From the NCBI RefSeq assembly GCF_001039355.2, contig NW_019773513.1:834245-898244 (forward strand): a stretch of DNA of 64,000 nucleotides, written 5' to 3'. The position numbers and the translations under genes are program-made. Origin of the DNA: Lingula anatina. Its lineage: Eukaryota; Brachiopoda; Lingulata; Lingulida; Lingulidae. The notes beneath the pieces are model-generated. The model was given only the letters and a program-made list of their open reading frames with translations, did not search any database and was not told the origin of the DNA. Positions 43,540 through 64,000 of this stretch are shown here, one piece after another. Positions within the stretch are counted from its first letter, which is position 1, and every line of letters starts with the position of its first letter.

Positions 43540-43844
43540 CGGACCAACCACGGCCAGCAACTACAGTAGTTATAAATTGTTCCGAAATGAAAGAGACGAC
43601 TTACAAAAAAATTGGTACAAATAAGCGTGGTTAGCCGTCTCCAATATTTATAATTTAGGATATTTAAACACAATCTATAAACATAAATATTAATTACACT
43701 CGCAAATATAAAAATGGTTTGAAACAATATTGAGGCAGTCCTTATCATTGCGCAGATATCAGCCACTAATGATTAGGTAAATACTGGTAGGTCAGATTGT
43801 TTTGTTGTCTAACATTAGATCATTGTTGAATGAATCAGTGGTCA

Positions 43845-44168
43845 AAAACGAGGCTGTGTGGTCTTCTTGGAATTGTACAGAGGGATCCGAAATGTTTTTT
43901 ATTTTTCTAAACTTATTCATTCATTTGGGCTCTCATTATTCCCAGCATTAACTTTACTTTGCTCGTTTTATTCACTTAGCAACTTTTGAGAACACACCTC
44001 TGCCCTTTGCATTTTGAAAGAATTGTTAACATTTTTTTACACATCGTTAATCACCCAAGTACAATACGGTACAATAAGTTACGGTATTTTTAGGCACCTG
44101 ATTTACAGTCAATGTCAAAAACGAGAAGCGGTGTGGTTGTAGGATTACACAGGCTGTGGGTAGAGATA
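43845..44168 (+). promoter_or_regulatory. Conserved upstream block of gene C
   Basis: Homologous to about 30360-30720 upstream of gene B, so the B/C duplication unit included regulatory DNA. Both copies keep ACAGAGGGATCCGAAATG and a TCGTTAATCA word. An ATG at 44112 is in frame with the C start, but the hydrophobic signal begins after 44169, so the latter was preferred. Confidence 0.5.
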
Positions 44169-61196
<17,028 letters not shown>

Positions 61197-61488
61197 ATTT
61201 TTGCCCAAATTTTCAAGGCAAAAGACCATATTATTTCCAGATTAAGTATAAATTTGAAGCTTACATGTTTAGGCCAATTTATGTTTTCATTGAGTTGACC
61301 TGGGTGATTTTATGAAGACAGCAACGTTTGAAGAGCTTCTTTGTAAGAACTAAGATTGCAGATAACGCCGTGTAATTATCAAGCCCGTTTAGTAGTTTAG
61401 TAATTTCGATAAAAAATGTATCTGTCTTAAAACTATAACATAAAACCTTATATACAACTCACTGCTTTAGATTTTTAGTAATAAGTTT

Positions 61489-61494
61489 AATAAA
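61489..61494 (+). terminator. Possible polyadenylation signal, gene C
   Basis: AATAAA about 290 bases after the gene C stop. AATAAA-like words are frequent in this AT-rich stretch, so the choice is tentative. Confidence 0.35.
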
Positions 61495-61913
61495 CATTAT
61501 TGTATGAATTATATAGTTTTGACGGATATCTTTAAAAGTGTTGGAAATATTTTCTAAATTTATTAATCTTTATAATAATAAATATTATAACAATAAATAT
61601 TTGTAAGACTTTGAAACATATAGGATTTATAAAACATTAATATATATAATTGAAACAGTAATTATACTCCAAGAATTCGCTTATGTTATGTAAAATGTCA
61701 AAGAACATGAACAAAGTCATGAATAAAACACTTTAAAATGTATCTTTTCAGCTCCTATTTGAATGGTTCATAAGCTTCTTTATGTATTAAGATAAATTTG
61801 TAGTTTGTTCCACTCAACCAGTGCAGCTATACAAAACGCTTTGTCACGGTATGACATTTAATTTCCATAAGTTTTTAGCCTATAGCTTTGTCAGTTTCCA
61901 GAAAAAAAGTTTG

Positions 61914-62560
61914 TCACCAGTTTTTGGGGTTCTTTGAGATATATCTCGTGATATTTAACCGGATCACTTGTATATGATAGAGATAGATTATAAAAATGTG
62001 GCAGCTGTAAAATTTAAAATAAAATTCTAGCCCAAACTGGTAACCAGTGCAATAGTTTTCAGTTGGATAAATGTTACAATCTCTAGGCTGTAAGATTAAA
62101 AACCGTGTCGAAATGTTCTGAATACGTAGTAATCGCATTATTCTATCATCGGGACATCCATATAGTAGTAGTACAGAATTGCAGTAATCCAGCCTACAGC
62201 AATTATAACAGCATATGGTTGATTCGGATATTTTCTTTTGGTGCAAGTATTCCGAATATTAATGATGTTGGGATCTAAATGTACATTGATAGTGTAAAAT
62301 CATAATATACACCTTTATTACATTGGGAGGAGGTTTGGTACACTATTACCTTTTTTAAGTTGAAGGTTCAGTGCAAAGCACTTGTTGTGGGGCCATTAAT
62401 AATTAAAAGCCCAATTTTCTATCAATTTTCCGTCAATTATCTTAAATCCTCTGAAGTCTGATATGCAGTCAACAATAGTATTCGTTGACAAAACTGGATC
62501 ATGAATATTACAAGATGTGTACGTTTCTGGGTGTCATCTGCACAAAATGAAATTTAAATG
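61914..62560 (-). mobile_element. Decayed LINE reverse transcriptase fragment
   Basis: On the minus strand, from about 62545 down, the frame reads CADDTQ (a degraded YADDTQ motif C), and after further disruptions CRLDYCNSVLLLYG, CPDDRIMRLLRIQN and a TGYQFGLEFYFKF block. These match the order of the C-terminal reverse transcriptase region of many animal non-LTR elements (SRLDYCNSLLYGLP...LQxxQN...WLPVxxRxxFK). Multiple stops and frameshifts show it is dead. It belongs to a different lineage from the 46422-49400 element. Confidence 0.72.
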
Positions 62561-64000
62561 TGTGCACTATTTGTTCGGAAATTATATTTTAAATTAAGAT
62601 ATTTCAGGCGAACACATCACGTGATTATCATCAATCAACACTATTCAATGTTTTTCTCAAATCCGCTTCATTTCTTTTTAATAATGGGACCTTCAATGAA
62701 TGCGGCCGTCATCGGCCAAATTTCGAACATCATGCTTGAGATTTAATTACTTAAATCGGCTTAGATCAACGAGACATAAATGTTTATTGTTTAATTGTTT
62801 ATTATCCTAGCAACATAAGTATAACTTTGACCTTTGAGTCATGCACAAGGGGGGTTCCAAACCATTCATCATCCAAGTGATCGATGTGATGACACACAAC
62901 TCCAGAACCTAATATTAGTGGAACCTGTATTAATGGAGAACACCGGCCCTGTAGGGTGGTGGTGGGGGGGGGGGAGAGTTCGAAGGAACATATCTTTTGT
63001 TTTAGCCATAAAAGGTACCCTCTGAATGAAAATGTGATCTAAGTGTTACAAATGTATATCCCATTTTTTAAATGGGATTGACTAATGGAGTAAATATTTA
63101 TTTAAAGAAAAATGAACCCCCCTTTTGAAATTGCTTGCTGCAAACCTGAATACGTTTTAATTATTTTCAATCTGTCATTTTCGTTATTTAAGTTGGTGGT
63201 GTACAATGTGTAGTGCTCCGAAGGCAGCCCATGCACGATTCCTGCCAAAATACATGTACGTTTGTTAACCTACGTTGCCAAAATATATAGCACCAACGTC
63301 TCAGATGTGTATTACACAATTTTATTAATTTAAACTCCGTTCAAAATTATTATAAGAATGTCAGACATCAAAGTACATAAGCATTTGAAGTTCAAAACAC
63401 TAATTTAAGAGATTTGATGACTAAAATGTACAATTTAATTAGATTTTTTAGTCTAGAAACGGCTATTTGATAGACCGAGTATTGGGGGAGCATTACACTA
63501 AAATCTATATTTCATGTCAGCCTCTCGTTTTTACTACTACTCAGAAACTAGGGTGAGACTAATCTTTATGAAAAAAAAAACGGCAACTTGTGCCACAGGA
63601 ATGGAGGTCCTATGAAGGATTGTCCGGTGTCCTATATGATTAGCATAGGTTAGGATTAGTCGGCATACAGTGTATTGGGTTTAGCATATGGGACGATTCT
63701 CACCTGTACACAGAAATGGGGAACGAACTGCAGACTACCATTCTTGTCACACTTTACCCTGCATCACGGGGGACTCGATTTCCAAAATGAAAGCAGAGAG
63801 CATCGACCCTGGTAAAATTTATTATATTCATTTTTCCCATTACAATTTCTTTCCACAGAAACGAACAAAATAAATTTGTATCCAGTTGTCAAATTCCCTT
63901 CACCAAAGAGTTCGTTCAAATTACAATTGCTCAAGTATTGTTTAATTGACTATGAACAAAACGGTTCATAATCTTTAAAACTATTAAGAGCGATTGCAAC
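62561..64000. other. Right flank, no gene recognised
   Basis: AT-rich sequence with a poly-G tract near 62960-62976 and no supported exon, splice pair or RNA gene. Short open frames here lack family resemblance and codon bias. Confidence 0.4.

Larger units (their letters stand above)
40395..44168. other. Gene B 3' UTR and gene B-C intergenic region
   Basis: The B stop is followed by a G run and an AT-rich stretch with a candidate AATAAA at 41363-41368. Between about 42633 and 43539 lies a tRNA-like sequence split by a fold-back element. From about 43845 the sequence is the duplicated promoter block of gene C. GCGATAGCAA words repeat near 42344-42375. I see no other gene. Confidence 0.55.

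Overview
The window is eukaryotic genomic DNA, AT-rich and full of introns, microsatellites and short palindromic transposons, with three runs of N. Split genes with GT-AG introns, an IL-17-receptor-like ectodomain gene and a Mesh/SUSD2-type gene family point to a marine invertebrate. A mollusc or other lophotrochozoan is my best guess, since TACATGTA-type words are frequent, but the sequence does not prove the phylum. All confidently modelled host genes lie on the + strand.

Layout. 1-2297 is mostly featureless, with one weak first-exon candidate on the - strand. 2298-16291 is a nine-exon gene whose joined exons give a secreted protein of about 320 residues resembling the IL-17 receptor A ectodomain. 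It stops just where a transmembrane segment would be expected, and I found no SEFIR exon. Its middle is disturbed by a near-identical 1.45 kb duplication across a single N (12223-15130), probably two alleles left side by side by the assembler. 18333-29214, 30721-40394 and 44169-61196 are three tandem genes (A, B, C) for large type I membrane proteins with the order signal peptide, NIDO, Ig-like/IPT E-set, AMOP, vWD (with GDPH), sushi, transmembrane helix, short tail. This is the layout of insect Mesh; vertebrate SUSD2 shares AMOP, vWD, sushi and TM. A has 16 coding exons, B and C have 17, and splice phases are conserved throughout. B and C are a recent duplication that includes about 300 bp of upstream DNA. 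C has a +1 frameshift in its AMOP exon and a truncated tail, and carries a LINE and a Tc1-like element in its introns. 61197-64000 holds a decayed LINE fragment on the - strand and nothing else that I recognise.

Mobile DNA: a 5'-truncated non-LTR retrotransposon (about 46422-49400), a dead Tc1-like element with exact TIRs and TA duplication (53283-54669), an 830 bp fold-back element inside a tRNA-like sequence (42658-43487), several palindromic MITE-like elements including one family seen four times, and tRNA-Ile-like sequences that may head a SINE.

How the genes may relate: a probable soluble cytokine-receptor ectodomain sits beside an expanding family of epithelial surface/adhesion proteins. 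Each Mesh-like protein has a GDPH motif of the kind that self-cleaves in mucins and SUSD2. The three paralogues differ most at the cytoplasmic tail, so they may keep similar ectodomains while changing intracellular coupling. That functional link is inference.
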